NCBI RefSeq assembly: GCF_002304005.1
Contig: NZ_MRCQ01000004.1
Location: 124,001-188,000, forward strand
Length of the DNA stretch: 64,000 bases
Source of the DNA: Flavobacterium sp. ACN6
GTDB taxonomy: Bacteria; Bacteroidota; Bacteroidia; Flavobacteriales; Flavobacteriaceae
Reading direction: 5' to 3'
In this document: piece after piece, positions 53,941 through 62,487 of the stretch
Position numbering within the stretch: the first letter of the stretch is position 1
Layout of the letters: the number at the start of each line of letters is the position of its first letter
Notes under the pieces: generated by a model
What the model saw: only the letters and a program-made list of their open reading frames with translations
Told to the model about the DNA's origin: nothing
Database searches by the model: none
Made by a program: the position numbers and the translations under genes

Positions 53941-54840
53941 ATGAGTTCAGTATTAAAAACAAACGCTTTAGAGAGTGAAGCAATATACATTTTCAGAGAA
54001 GTAATTTCACAGTTTGACAAACCAGTTTTACTTTTTTCAGGAGGAAAGGATTCTATAACATTAGTGCGTTTGGCACAAAAAGCATTTTTTCCTGCAAAGA
54101 TTCCGTTTCCTCTTTTACACGTTGATACGGGACATAATTTTCCTGAAACCATTGCTTTTAGAGACAAATTGGTAGAAGAATTAGGATTAGAATTAATCGT
54201 TCGTAATGTTCAGGATGCTATTGATGAAGGAAAAGTAGTAGAGGAAACTGGAAAATACTCTAGTAGAAACAGTTTACAAACTACTACACTTTTAGATGCA
54301 ATTGAAGAATTTAAGTTTGATGCTTGTATTGGTGGTGCACGTCGTGATGAAGAAAAAGCAAGAGCTAAAGAACGTATTTTTTCTGTTAGAGATGATTTCG
54401 GACAATGGGACGAAAAAAATCAAAGACCTGAGTTATTTGATATTTTAAATGGAAAAATAGAAAATGGACAAAACGTTCGTGTTTTTCCAATTTCAAACTG
54501 GACAGAATTAGACGTTTGGAGTTATATCGAAAAAGAACAAATCGAGATTCCATCCATCTATTTTTCACATAAAAGAAAAGTTTTTTTGAGAGACGGTTTA
54601 ATCTGGTCGCATTCTCCTTTTGTGTATCAGGAAGAAGACGAACAAATCGAAGAACGAATTGTTCGTTTTAGAACCGTTGGAGATATGAGTTGTACCGCAG
54701 CAGTTGAATCTTACGCAGCAACAATCGAAGAAGTAGTTGGAGAAATCAGATCATCGACAATTTCTGAAAGAGGCGCCAGAATCGACGATAAACGTTCTGA
54801 AGCCGCAATGGAAAAGAGAAAACAACAAGGGTACTTTTAA
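53941..54840 (+). CDS. cysD: Sulfate adenylyltransferase subunit 2
   Basis: 299 residues. Makes APS from sulfate and ATP, with CysN supplying GTP-driven energy. PP-loop in VLLFSGGKDSITLVRLAQKAF (about residues 30-50), HVDTGHNFPETIAFRD, the ACIGGARRDEEKARAKERIFS block, NWTELDVWSYIEKEQIEIPSIYFSH and the C-terminal SERGARIDDKRSEAAMEKRKQQGYF typical of CysD. In the order cysH-cysD-cysN. Confidence 0.97.
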   Translation: MSSVLKTNALESEAIYIFREVISQFDKPVLLFSGGKDSITLVRLAQKAFFPAKIPFPLLHVDTGHNFPETIAFRDKLVEELGLELIVRNVQDAIDEGKVVEETGKYSSRNSLQTTTLLDAIEEFKFDACIGGARRDEEKARAKERIFSVRDDFGQWDEKNQRPELFDILNGKIENGQNVRVFPISNWTELDVWSYIEKEQIEIPSIYFSHKRKVFLRDGLIWSHSPFVYQEEDEQIEERIVRFRTVGDMSCTAAVESYAATIEEVVGEIRSSTISERGARIDDKRSEAAMEKRKQQGYF

Positions 54841-54990
54841 TAATTGTTAATTATGAATTGTTAATTGTTAATGCAATTCGGAATGAAATTTAAAAGTAGA
54901 AATCAAGAAAACAAAAACACACGGATTTAAATTTTAGACAAAGAATTTCAACTTGAAACCTGAAACAAAAACTTTAAACCTGAAACAAAA
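54841..54990. repeat. Iterated repeats between cysD and cysN
   Basis: AATTGTTAATTATGAATTGTTAATTGTTAATG at 54841-54871, then AACTTGAAACCTGAAACAAAAACTTTAAACCTGAAAC at 54950-54987. No terminator seen. Confidence 0.6.
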
Positions 54991-54998
54991 TTACAAGA

Positions 54999-56243
54999 AT
55001 GGAAGTTTTAAAAATAGCAACAGCAGGAAGTGTAGATGACGGGAAAAGTACTTTGATCGGAAGATTATTGTACGATACAAAATCATTGACTACAGATAAA
55101 ATTGAAGCAATCGAAAAAAGCAGTAAACAAAAAGGTTACGATTATCTTGATTTTTCATTGGCAACTGATGGTTTAGTAGCAGAAAGAGAACAAGGAATTA
55201 CAATTGACGTTGCGCATATTTATTTTTCGACTGCAAAGAAAAGTTACATTATTGCCGATACTCCAGGTCACGTAGAATATACCAGAAACATGGTTACAGG
55301 AGCGTCGACTTCTCAGGTTTCTATTATTTTAATTGATGCCAGAAAAGGAGTAATTGAGCAGACTTATCGTCACTTTTTTATCAATAATTTATTGAGGGTA
55401 AAAGAGGTAATTGTTGCGATTAATAAAATGGATTTAGTTGATTATTCTGAAGAAGTTTTCAATAAAATAAAAGCCGATTTTCAGGCATTAAATGCAAAAA
55501 GCACATTCAAAGAGCAAAATGTAAGTTACATTCCGTTAAGTGCAATTAACGGCGGAAACGTAGTTGATAAATCGGACAATATGACTTGGTACGACGGTCA
55601 AACGGTATTAGAGCATTTAGAAGGATTGCATTCTTCTGATGTTTTTGAAGCAGGAAAAGCACGTTTCCCAGTTCAAACCGTTATTCGTCCAAAAACAGAA
55701 GAATACCATGACTTTAGAGGATACGCTGGAAAATTATACGGAAACTCAATTAAAGTTGGAGATGCTGTAACTGTTCTTCCTTCTTTAACAGAATCTAAAG
55801 TTTCAAAAATTCATTTCTTCGATAAAACATTTGACGAAGCCGTTGCAGGTTCATCTATCACAATCGAATTAGAAAATGATATCAATGTGACAAGAGGCGA
55901 TATGATTGTAAAATCATCAGAACTTCCAAAAATTGAAAAAGAAATTACCACAACTGTCTGTTGGATGGACAGCAAGAAATTGGTTGCGGGTACAAAATAT
56001 ATCGTACAACACAACACCAATTCAGTTTTAGCGAAAGTAGAAAGTATCAAAAATACAATCTCAACAGATTATTCTGGAACAAAAGAAGCGTCGCAACTAG
56101 CGATCAACGAAATTGGAGAAGTAACCATCAAATTAAGCAAGCCTTTGTATTTTGATGCCTATAACGAAAATAAATCAAACGGAGCCTTCATCTTAATTGA
56201 TACAGCAACGAACACAACAGCAGGAGTAGGATTTATCAGGTAA
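54999..56243 (+). CDS. cysN: Sulfate adenylyltransferase subunit 1 (GTPase)
   Basis: 414 residues, EF-Tu-like GTPase. G1 ATAGSVDDGKSTLIGRLL (about 7-24), G3 IADTPGHVEYTRNMVTGAS, G4 INKMDLVDY, plus the CysN insert YDTKSLTTDKIEAIEKSS; then two beta-barrel domains with FPVQTVIRPKTEEYHDFRGYAG. Couples GTP hydrolysis to APS formation by CysD. No APS kinase domain is fused at the C-terminus, matching the APS-reductase route. Confidence 0.96.
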   Translation: MEVLKIATAGSVDDGKSTLIGRLLYDTKSLTTDKIEAIEKSSKQKGYDYLDFSLATDGLVAEREQGITIDVAHIYFSTAKKSYIIADTPGHVEYTRNMVTGASTSQVSIILIDARKGVIEQTYRHFFINNLLRVKEVIVAINKMDLVDYSEEVFNKIKADFQALNAKSTFKEQNVSYIPLSAINGGNVVDKSDNMTWYDGQTVLEHLEGLHSSDVFEAGKARFPVQTVIRPKTEEYHDFRGYAGKLYGNSIKVGDAVTVLPSLTESKVSKIHFFDKTFDEAVAGSSITIELENDINVTRGDMIVKSSELPKIEKEITTTVCWMDSKKLVAGTKYIVQHNTNSVLAKVESIKNTISTDYSGTKEASQLAINEIGEVTIKLSKPLYFDAYNENKSNGAFILIDTATNTTAGVGFIR

Positions 56244-56402
56244 ACCTGCTGTAAGCTTTAAGCTATAGGCTTTAAGCTTTTTGCAAAAATGTATAAAAAG
56301 GTATGCGAGCAAGCCTATAGCTTTTTGCTTAATGCCTAAAGCAAGAAAACACAAAGTTTAAAAAGCTTATAGCCTAAAGCTTAAAGCCTAAAGCGTAAAA
56401 AA
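56244..56402. repeat. Iterated AAGCTTTAGGCTTTA repeat between cysN and the sulfite reductase gene
   Basis: Units of the AGCTTTAAGCTATAGGC type on the left and their complement CTTATAGCCTAAAGCTTAAAGCC on the right; same family as 17020-17134. Confidence 0.7.
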
Positions 56403-56405
56403 GAA

Positions 56406-58496
56406 ATGGAAAGTTTTAGAACAGAAATAGAAAATCCGGTAGTTCAAAGAGAGATTATCGAATTAGAAAAAAAGATTCACTTATTCCGTGGAGGAAAAAT
56501 TGATGATGAGCGTTTTCGTAGTCTTCGTTTAGCACGCGGTATTTACGGCCAGCGTCAGGAAGGTGTGCAGATGATTCGTATCAAATTGCCTTACGGTAAA
56601 GTTACCAGCGAGCAGTTAGTGCGTATCACACAAGTTTCTGACGAATATTCTACAGGTCGTTTACACATTACAACACGTCAGGATATCCAGATTCACTATG
56701 TTAGCTTAGACAGAACACCAGAACTTTGGGCAGATTTGGCTAAAGACGATATCACGCTTCGTGAAGCTTGTGGAAACACAGTCAGAAACATTACAGGAAG
56801 TGAATTAGCGGGTGTAGACGTAAACGAACCTTTTGATGTTTCTCCTTATGCGCACGGACTTTTCCAATATTTATTAAGAAATCCAATTTGTCAGGAAATG
56901 GGACGTAAATTTAAAATTTCGTTTTCATCTTCAGACGAAGATACGGCGCTAAGTTATTTGCACGATTTAGGATTTATTCCGAAAATTAAAGACGGACAAC
57001 GTGGGTTTAAAATCATGTTTGGAGGAGGTTTAGGATCTCAGCCAGCACATGCCGAATTGCTTTCGGAGTTTGTTCCAGTAAATGAAATCATTCCAACTGC
57101 AGAAGGAATCATCCGTATTTTTGACAGATATGGCGAGCGTGCAAAAAGAATGAAAGCGCGTATGAAATTCTTAATCAAAGAAATGGGAAGAGATGTTTTC
57201 CTTGATTTGGTTGAAAAAGAAAAAAAAGCAATCGCTTTTGAAACATACGAAATAGATACGACAGCTTTTGACGGACCAATTGCTGAACCATTATTAAAAG
57301 TGCCACAAGTTACAATCGAAGATACTGAAGCTTATGAAGCGTGGAAAAAATCGAACGTAATCAATCAGAAACAAGACGGTTATTATGCTATCGGAATAAA
57401 AGTTTTATTAGGTGATTTTTATACTGATAAAGCCAGATTATTAGCCGCTTTAATTAAAAATTACGCTGCAAATGAATTACGTTTTTCATTGCGTCAAAAT
57501 ATTGTAATACGTCACGTAAAAGAAGAAAATTTACCTTTCTTTTATCAAGAATTAGCCAAGCTTGACTTTGTTCAGTTAGGATATAATTCAGTTGGAGATA
57601 TTACCGCATGTCCGGGTACAGATACTTGTAATTTGGGGATTGCAAGTAGTACCGGGATTGCAGAGGAATTAGAAAGAGTGTTAAATGCCGAATATCCTCA
57701 GTATTTAAACAACCGCGAAATCGAAATTAAAATCTCAGGCTGTATGAATGCCTGCGGACAGCATAATATGTCAGCAATTGGTTTTCAGGGAATGTCCATC
57801 AACTCAGGAAAATTAGTGGCTCCAGCTTTGCAGGTTTTATTAGGCGGAGGAAGATTAGGAAATGGAGCAGGACGTTTTGCCGATAAAGTAATCAAAATTC
57901 CAAGCCGTAGAGGACCAGATGCATTACGTACAATCTTAAATGATTTTGATGCCAATGCAAACGGAGAAAAATTCCTTAATTATTATGATGCAAAAGGAGA
58001 GAAATATTTCTATGAAATTTTAAAACCTTTCGCAGACGTGACCAATTTAACAGAAGCAGATTTCGTGGATTGGGGTAATGCAGATAATTACGTAAAAGCA
58101 GTAGGAGTTGGAGAATGTGCCGGAGTGGTGATCGATTTAGTAGCGACTTTATTGTTTGAAGCTAAAGACAAATTGACTTTCGCACAAGAATCTTTCGAAG
58201 AAGGAAAATGGTCAGATGCTATTTATCATGCTTATGCTGGATTTGTAAATGGTGCAAAAGCATTATTACTTTCAGAAAATGAAAAAACAAATAATCATGC
58301 AGGAATTGTTGATTTGTTTGATAACGTTTTCATAGCAACTAATAAAATTGGCTTGCCAACAACATTCAGAGAATTGGTATATCAAATCAATCAAAATGAA
58401 CCGAGTGAAGCGTTTGCAAAACAATATATTGAAGAAGGAATTGCATTTTTTGCAATAATAGAAAAATATAGAGCACAGGAATTAGAAAATGCTTAA
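56406..58496 (+). CDS. Sulfite reductase hemoprotein fused to a HEPN domain
   Basis: 696 residues. Six-electron reduction of sulfite to sulfide. Two ferredoxin-like/siroheme half-domain pairs (about 30-560); HITTRQDIQIHYV near 95 and RHVKEENLPFFYQEL; siroheme/[4Fe-4S] ligands in ACPGTDTCNLG and SGCMNACGQHNMSAIGF (about 402-455). From about 565 the sequence becomes a helical HEPN-like domain (FAQESFEEGKWSDAIYHAYAGFVNGAKALLLSE). Nitrite reductase is related, but the neighbours (cysHDN, siroheme genes) support sulfite. Its last 8 bases overlap cobA. Confidence 0.88.
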   Translation: MESFRTEIENPVVQREIIELEKKIHLFRGGKIDDERFRSLRLARGIYGQRQEGVQMIRIKLPYGKVTSEQLVRITQVSDEYSTGRLHITTRQDIQIHYVSLDRTPELWADLAKDDITLREACGNTVRNITGSELAGVDVNEPFDVSPYAHGLFQYLLRNPICQEMGRKFKISFSSSDEDTALSYLHDLGFIPKIKDGQRGFKIMFGGGLGSQPAHAELLSEFVPVNEIIPTAEGIIRIFDRYGERAKRMKARMKFLIKEMGRDVFLDLVEKEKKAIAFETYEIDTTAFDGPIAEPLLKVPQVTIEDTEAYEAWKKSNVINQKQDGYYAIGIKVLLGDFYTDKARLLAALIKNYAANELRFSLRQNIVIRHVKEENLPFFYQELAKLDFVQLGYNSVGDITACPGTDTCNLGIASSTGIAEELERVLNAEYPQYLNNREIEIKISGCMNACGQHNMSAIGFQGMSINSGKLVAPALQVLLGGGRLGNGAGRFADKVIKIPSRRGPDALRTILNDFDANANGEKFLNYYDAKGEKYFYEILKPFADVTNLTEADFVDWGNADNYVKAVGVGECAGVVIDLVATLLFEAKDKLTFAQESFEEGKWSDAIYHAYAGFVNGAKALLLSENEKTNNHAGIVDLFDNVFIATNKIGLPTTFRELVYQINQNEPSEAFAKQYIEEGIAFFAIIEKYRAQELENA

Positions 58497-59262
58497 TACA
58501 AAACCCAAAATAACTTTAGTTGGAGCAGGTCCGGGTGATCCAGATTTACTTACGCTCAAAGCTGTAAAAGCATTGGCTGAAGCAAATGTGGTTTTATACG
58601 ATGCTTTAGCCAATGAAGAAATTCTAGATTATGCGCCAAAAAATGCAATTAGAATTTTTGTTGGAAAAAGAATTGGAAATCACGCTTACACGCAGGATCA
58701 AATCAATCAATTGATTGTTGACAATGCACTGACTTACGGAAATGTAGTAAGATTAAAAGGCGGTGATCCATTTATTTTTGGAAGAGGAAGTGAAGAAGTC
58801 GATTTTGCAGAAAGTTTCGGAATTGAAACGATCGTAGTTCCTGGAATTTCTTCTGTAGTTGCCGTTCCTGCAAGTCAGGGAATCTCAATTACAAAAAGGG
58901 GAGTTTCTGAAAGTTTTTGGGCGATCACAGGTACAACATCTGATCGAAAATTATCGTCAGATATTGCTTTAGCTGCACAATCATCTGCAACGGTTGTAAT
59001 TTTGATGGGAATGCACAAACTACCTCAAATTATCAATTTGTTTCAAAAAGAAAATAAAGGAAATTTGCCAGTTGCGATCATTCAAAACGGAACAACTGCT
59101 GATGAAAAAGTAGGCGCAGGAACAGTCGATTCGATTTTAAATATTGTAAAAGAAAAAGAATTAGGCTCACCAGCGATTATTGTTTTAGGAGAAGTTGTCC
59201 GCGAAAGCAGTAAACTAAAAGGCTTTTACGAAGAATTTCTATCAAAAGAAACTATTCATTAG
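58489..59262 (+). CDS. cobA: Uroporphyrinogen-III C-methyltransferase
   Basis: 257 residues. Methylates uroporphyrinogen III twice to give precorrin-2, the first siroheme step. Signatures: ITLVGAGPGDPDLLTLKAVKAL (about 9-30), VLYDALANEEILDYAP, VVRLKGGDPFIFGRGSEEVDF (about 84-104), VVPGISSVVAVPASQGISITKRGVS. Overlaps the sulfite reductase gene, whose siroheme it helps to make. A single-domain SUMT, unlike fused E. coli CysG. Confidence 0.95.
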   Translation: MLNTKPKITLVGAGPGDPDLLTLKAVKALAEANVVLYDALANEEILDYAPKNAIRIFVGKRIGNHAYTQDQINQLIVDNALTYGNVVRLKGGDPFIFGRGSEEVDFAESFGIETIVVPGISSVVAVPASQGISITKRGVSESFWAITGTTSDRKLSSDIALAAQSSATVVILMGMHKLPQIINLFQKENKGNLPVAIIQNGTTADEKVGAGTVDSILNIVKEKELGSPAIIVLGEVVRESSKLKGFYEEFLSKETIH

Positions 59263-59339
59263 AATATGTTTCCGTTAGGAACATCTGAATGGTTATCCAA
59301 TTCAATAAAATCATCTAATTTTGGTTAGAAAAGATTAAC

Positions 59340-59921
59340 ATGGAACAAAACGAATTATACCCAATATTTTTAAAGCTTCACAATCTGAATGTTTTAATTG
59401 TGGGCGGAGGAAATGTTGGACTGGAAAAACTGTCTTTTTTGCTAAAGTCAAGTCCAAATGCAAATGTTGAAGTGGTAGCGCCCGACTTTCATTTAGAAAT
59501 AAAGGTTTTGGCAGAAAAACATCCATCAATTAAATTGACGGAGGCAAAGTTCAAAAAAAGAATGCTTAAAAAACGTCACATGGTAATTGCCTGTACAGAC
59601 AATTTGAAAGTGAATAAAAGGGTTTACGATTTGTCCAGAAAGCGCTATTTGATTTGCAATATTGCCGATACGCCAGACTTATGTGATTATTATTTAGGCG
59701 GAATCGTAACGAAAGGAAATGTGAAAATTGCCATTTCAACCAACGGGAAATCGCCTACAACGGCTAAAAGGCTTCGGGAATTTTTCGAAGAAGTAATTCC
59801 AGAAGATATCAATCAAATGGTGGAAAACCTTAATGAATATAGAAAGACCTTAAAAGGTGATTTTGAAGAAAAGGTTAAAAGAATGAATGAAATAACCAAT
59901 TCATTAAAAAATAAAGAGTAA
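59340..59921 (+). CDS. Precorrin-2 dehydrogenase / sirohydrochlorin ferrochelatase
   Basis: 193 residues matching the N-terminal part of CysG or yeast Met8. NAD-binding LNVLIVGGGNVGLEKLSFLL (about 14-33); CNIADTPDLCDYYLGGIVTKGNVKIAISTNGKSPTTAKRLREFFEE (about 105-150) carries the catalytic Asp region. Oxidises precorrin-2 and inserts iron to complete siroheme. Sits after cobA, so the whole siroheme route from uroporphyrinogen III is encoded next to the sulfite reductase that uses it. Confidence 0.9.
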   Translation: MEQNELYPIFLKLHNLNVLIVGGGNVGLEKLSFLLKSSPNANVEVVAPDFHLEIKVLAEKHPSIKLTEAKFKKRMLKKRHMVIACTDNLKVNKRVYDLSRKRYLICNIADTPDLCDYYLGGIVTKGNVKIAISTNGKSPTTAKRLREFFEEVIPEDINQMVENLNEYRKTLKGDFEEKVKRMNEITNSLKNKE

Positions 59922-60017
59922 AAAGTTTCGGAGAGAAATTAATGATAAAAATCATTGAAATTACAAGGATTTATTCGTTTCTTTGCGTTATTAAGAATGA
60001 TTATAAACAACAACATA

Positions 60018-61070
60018 ATGATTAAAACAGATATACTTATAATTGGAGCAGGCCCAACAGGTTTATTTGCCGTTTTCGAGGCAGGATTATTAAAATTAAA
60101 ATGCCATATATTAGATGCTTTGCCTCAGCCAGGAGGACAGCTTTCAGAATTATATCCAAAAAAACCTATTTATGATATCCCAGGATTTCCAGAAGTTTTA
60201 GCTGGAGATTTAGTTGATGGATTAATGGAGCAAATTAAACAGTTTGAACCAGGTTTTACTTTAGGAGAACGTGCTGAAACAATCGACAAGCAAGAAGACG
60301 GGAGCTTTATTGTAACATCAAATAAAGGAACTAAATTTCACGCGCCAGTTATCGCTATCGCTGGAGGTTTAGGAAGTTTTGAGCCTCGTAAACCACTTAT
60401 TGAAGATATCGAGTTTTATGAAGATAAAGGAGTAAAATACTTTATCAAAAATCCTGAAAAATTCAGAGATAAAAGAGTTGTAATTGCAGGAGGAGGAGAT
60501 TCAGCTTTAGACTGGAGTATTTTCTTAGCAAATGTAGCTTCAGAAGTCACTTTAATTCACAGAAGAAATGAATTTAGAGGAGCTTTAGATTCTGTAGAAA
60601 AAGTACAGGAATTAAAAACAGCTGGAAAAATTAAATTAGTTACACCGGCAGAAGTAATCGGAATCAACGGAGCTGAACACGTTGAATCTTTAGATATCGA
60701 AGAAAATGGTGCACACCGTAAAATCGAAACCGATTATTTCATTCCACTTTTCGGGTTAACACCAAAATTAGGTCCAATTGGAGACTGGGGATTAGAAATC
60801 GAGAAAAATGCGATTAAAGTAAACAATGCATTAGATTATCAAACTAATATTCCGGGAATCTTCGCGATTGGAGATATCAATACATACCCAGGGAAATTAA
60901 AATTAATCCTGTGCGGATTCCACGAAGCAACTTTAATGTGTCAGGCTGCTTACGGAATCATCAATCCAGGTAAAAAATACGTTTTAAAATATACAACAGT
61001 TTCTGGTGTAGACGGTTTCGACGGAACTCGTAAAGAAGCGCCAAAAGCAGTTGTTAAAGCGATAGTTTAA
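60018..61070 (+). CDS. Thioredoxin-reductase-like ferredoxin-NADP reductase
   Basis: 350 residues. FAD motif ILIIGAGPTGLFAVFEAGLL (about 6-25), PQPGGQLSELYPKKPIYDIPGFP, NADPH motif VVIAGGGDSALDWSIFLAN (about 155-173) and FAIGDINTYPGKLKLILCGFHEA. The CxxC redox pair of true thioredoxin reductases is absent, which fits the YumC-type FNR group. Its position after the siroheme genes suggests it supplies reduced ferredoxin to the sulfite reductase. I start at MIKTDILI; 21 upstream in-frame codons are not family-like. Confidence 0.88.
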   Translation: MIKTDILIIGAGPTGLFAVFEAGLLKLKCHILDALPQPGGQLSELYPKKPIYDIPGFPEVLAGDLVDGLMEQIKQFEPGFTLGERAETIDKQEDGSFIVTSNKGTKFHAPVIAIAGGLGSFEPRKPLIEDIEFYEDKGVKYFIKNPEKFRDKRVVIAGGGDSALDWSIFLANVASEVTLIHRRNEFRGALDSVEKVQELKTAGKIKLVTPAEVIGINGAEHVESLDIEENGAHRKIETDYFIPLFGLTPKLGPIGDWGLEIEKNAIKVNNALDYQTNIPGIFAIGDINTYPGKLKLILCGFHEATLMCQAAYGIINPGKKYVLKYTTVSGVDGFDGTRKEAPKAVVKAIV

Positions 61071-61072
61071 TC

Positions 61073-61388
61073 TGAGGTGCTGAGAGGCGAAGATACTAAG
61101 GTACTAAGATTTTATATATATTAGGAAAGCTCAAACTAAATAGTTTGAGCTTTTTTTATTAATTACGAAGAATCCCAGAGGGATGACATATTTATAGAAT
61201 TATGCAAGATCTATTGGAAAAGCCCCAGCGGGGCGACATATAATTATTTATAAAGATAATATCGCTCCGCTGGAGCTTTTGTATTATGTCGATTGTTTTT
61301 CTATAAATATTATGCTTCTTCGGAGCTAAATCATGTAAAATATAAAAACTTGGAACCTTAGTATCTTCGCCTCTCAGTACCTTCAAAA
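61073..61388. repeat. Inverted repeat pair flanking a CCCCAGCGGGGCGACAT element
   Basis: Left GAGGTGCTGAGAGGCGAAGATACTAAGGTACTAAG (split 61073-61107) and right complement CTTAGTATCTTCGCCTCTCAGTACCTTC (61356-61383) bracket the region. Inside, 61168-61335 contains CCAGAGGGATGACAT and CCCCAGCGGGGCGACAT units, with related sequence in reverse orientation (GCTCCGCTGGAGC, TATGTCGATTG). Looks like nested dispersed repeats. Confidence 0.7.
61126..61158 (+). terminator. Intrinsic terminator after the FNR gene
   Basis: AAGCTCAAACTA/TAGTTTGAGCTT stem with a two-base loop and T7, closing the sulfur operon. Confidence 0.9.
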
Positions 61389-61423
61389 AATACGTATCTT
61401 TGTAATTATAAATTTTGAATATC

Positions 61424-61651
61424 ATGAATTTAGAAGCTAGAAAGTATCAATTTATTCAAGAATTGGTTAAAGTGGAAGACGAGAGTATTTTAGAGAAACT
61501 AGAATTGATTTTGAAAGCTAATCAAAATGATTGGTTTGATGAATTATCAGATTCGGAAAAAAATGAAATTCAAGTTGGATTGGAACAAGCCGAAAAAGGT
61601 GAATTTATAAGTCATGAAGATGTGATGAAAAGGTTTTCAAAATGGCATTAA
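61424..61651 (+). CDS. Antitoxin of a type II toxin-antitoxin pair
   Basis: 75 residues, helical and acidic: MNLEARKYQFIQELVKVEDESILEKLELILK then WFDELSDSEKNEIQVGLEQAEKGEFISHEDVMKRF, resembling the short addiction-module antitoxins found with ParE/RelE toxins. Its stop lies 10 bases inside the toxin gene. A TATCTTTG -7 box at 61395-61402 lies 22 bases before the ATG. I start at MNLEARK rather than an in-frame TTG three codons earlier. Confidence 0.8.
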   Translation: MNLEARKYQFIQELVKVEDESILEKLELILKANQNDWFDELSDSEKNEIQVGLEQAEKGEFISHEDVMKRFSKWH

Positions 61652-61935
61652 AATTTGTATGGACCAAACAAGCTGTAAAAGGATTTAATAAAGTTGTCGA
61701 TTATCTTGAAGCTAAATGGACAGCAAAAGAAATTTTAAATTTAGAAAATAAGATTCAGCAAGTAATAAATCAAATCAGTCACAATCCTGAACAATTTCCA
61801 AAATCTGAAAAAAACGTGTCACTACATAAAGCAATCGTAGACAAAAATAATTATTTAGTTTATAGATTAAGTAAAGAGGCCAATACTGTTGAAATTATCA
61901 ATTTTAGAGGAACAAAACAGAAGCTAAAATATTAA
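61642..61935 (+). CDS. ParE/RelE superfamily toxin
   Basis: 97 residues: MALKFVWTKQAVKGFNKVVDYLEAKWTAKE, then IQQVINQISHNPEQFPKSEKNVSLHKAIVDKNNYLVYRLSKEANTVEIINFRGTKQK. This is the ParE/RelE fold pattern (F-P---K----R/K-----Y--Y--). ParE toxins poison gyrase, RelE toxins cut mRNA; which applies is not readable. Overlaps the antitoxin gene by 10 bases, the usual coupled arrangement. Confidence 0.85.
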   Translation: MALKFVWTKQAVKGFNKVVDYLEAKWTAKEILNLENKIQQVINQISHNPEQFPKSEKNVSLHKAIVDKNNYLVYRLSKEANTVEIINFRGTKQKLKY

Positions 61936-61991
61936 GTAAATTCTAAACTTAGAATCTTAGCATATCAGTATCTCAGAACCTTGAAAAAACA

Positions 61992-62023
61992 TTTGCAAAT
62001 GGAAACCCTATTTCATACCTTTG
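61992..62023 (+). promoter_or_regulatory. Promoter of metH
   Basis: TTTG (61992-61995), 20 bases, TACCTTTG (62016-62023), full consensus match. Predicted start about 62030, ahead of the SAM riboswitch. Confidence 0.8.
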
Positions 62024-62046
62024 CACTGTTCTTAAAATTATTGTCA

Positions 62047-62158
62047 GTTATCACGAAAGGCGGAGGGATAGACCCAATGAAACCTTAGCAACCCTTTATC
62101 ATAAAGAAGGTGCTAAATTCTACTTTATACACATTTCTAAGTATTAAAGATAGATAAC
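62047..62158 (+). promoter_or_regulatory. SAM-I (S-box) riboswitch upstream of metH
   Basis: P1 GTTATC/GATAAC (62047-62052 with 62153-62158). Core GGCGGAGGGATAGACCC, AATGAAACC, TTAGCAACCC, GGTGCTAAATTCTAC. The AAATAC/GTATTT hairpin at 62161-62179 is the only obvious downstream structure; the platform is unclear and repeats separate it from the gene by 330 bases. Confidence 0.93.
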
Positions 62159-62264
62159 ACAAATACATTACACGTATTTCTCAAAACTTTTCCAGACAAC
62201 ATACAATATTTACTAAAACAGTTTAGTAAGGAGCTAATAATTGGCGCATTTTTGCAGTCAATAG

Positions 62265-62338
62265 TTCCCGCTTTTCGTTGCAATCTTTTCCTTTTTAAAG
62301 AAAAAAGCAAAAGGATTTCCACTTCAATCGGGGCTAAT
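62265..62338 (-). repeat. Dispersed hairpin-like element in the metH leader
   Basis: On the minus strand it reads CCCCGATTGAAGTGGAAATCC, an A/T-rich centre, and GGAAAAGATTGCAACGAAAAGCGGG. It shares the GAAGTGGA block with the element at 63870-63957. Resembles repeat families common between flavobacterial genes; origin unknown. Confidence 0.55.
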
Positions 62339-62388
62339 TAGCCATGAATAGTGAATTTTTGGAATTAATGTGAAAAATATCGAAGGTT

Positions 62389-62421
62389 AAACCCGACAGG
62401 TTTTCAAAACCTGTCGGGTTT
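62389..62421. repeat. Palindromic repeat AACCCGACAGGTTTT
   Basis: AACCCGACAGGTTTT followed by CAAAACCTGTCGGGTT, an almost perfect palindrome of the same design as the CCTGCAAGGTTTT family but with different arm bases. No strong T run, so probably not a terminator for metH's own leader. Confidence 0.75.
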
Positions 62422-62487
62422 AAATTGAGCCTTCAAAAATTATAATTAAAAAAGCTTTGCGCCTTAGTGCCTTAGCGGCAAAAGAAT

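Noticed and set aside
53859..54167. Minus-strand ORF over the start of cysD
   Set aside because: It is a frame shadow of the strongly conserved cysD coding sequence plus upstream repeats.
61192..61425. Minus-strand 77-codon ORF upstream of the antitoxin
   Set aside because: It consists of dispersed repeat sequence and covers the antitoxin promoter.
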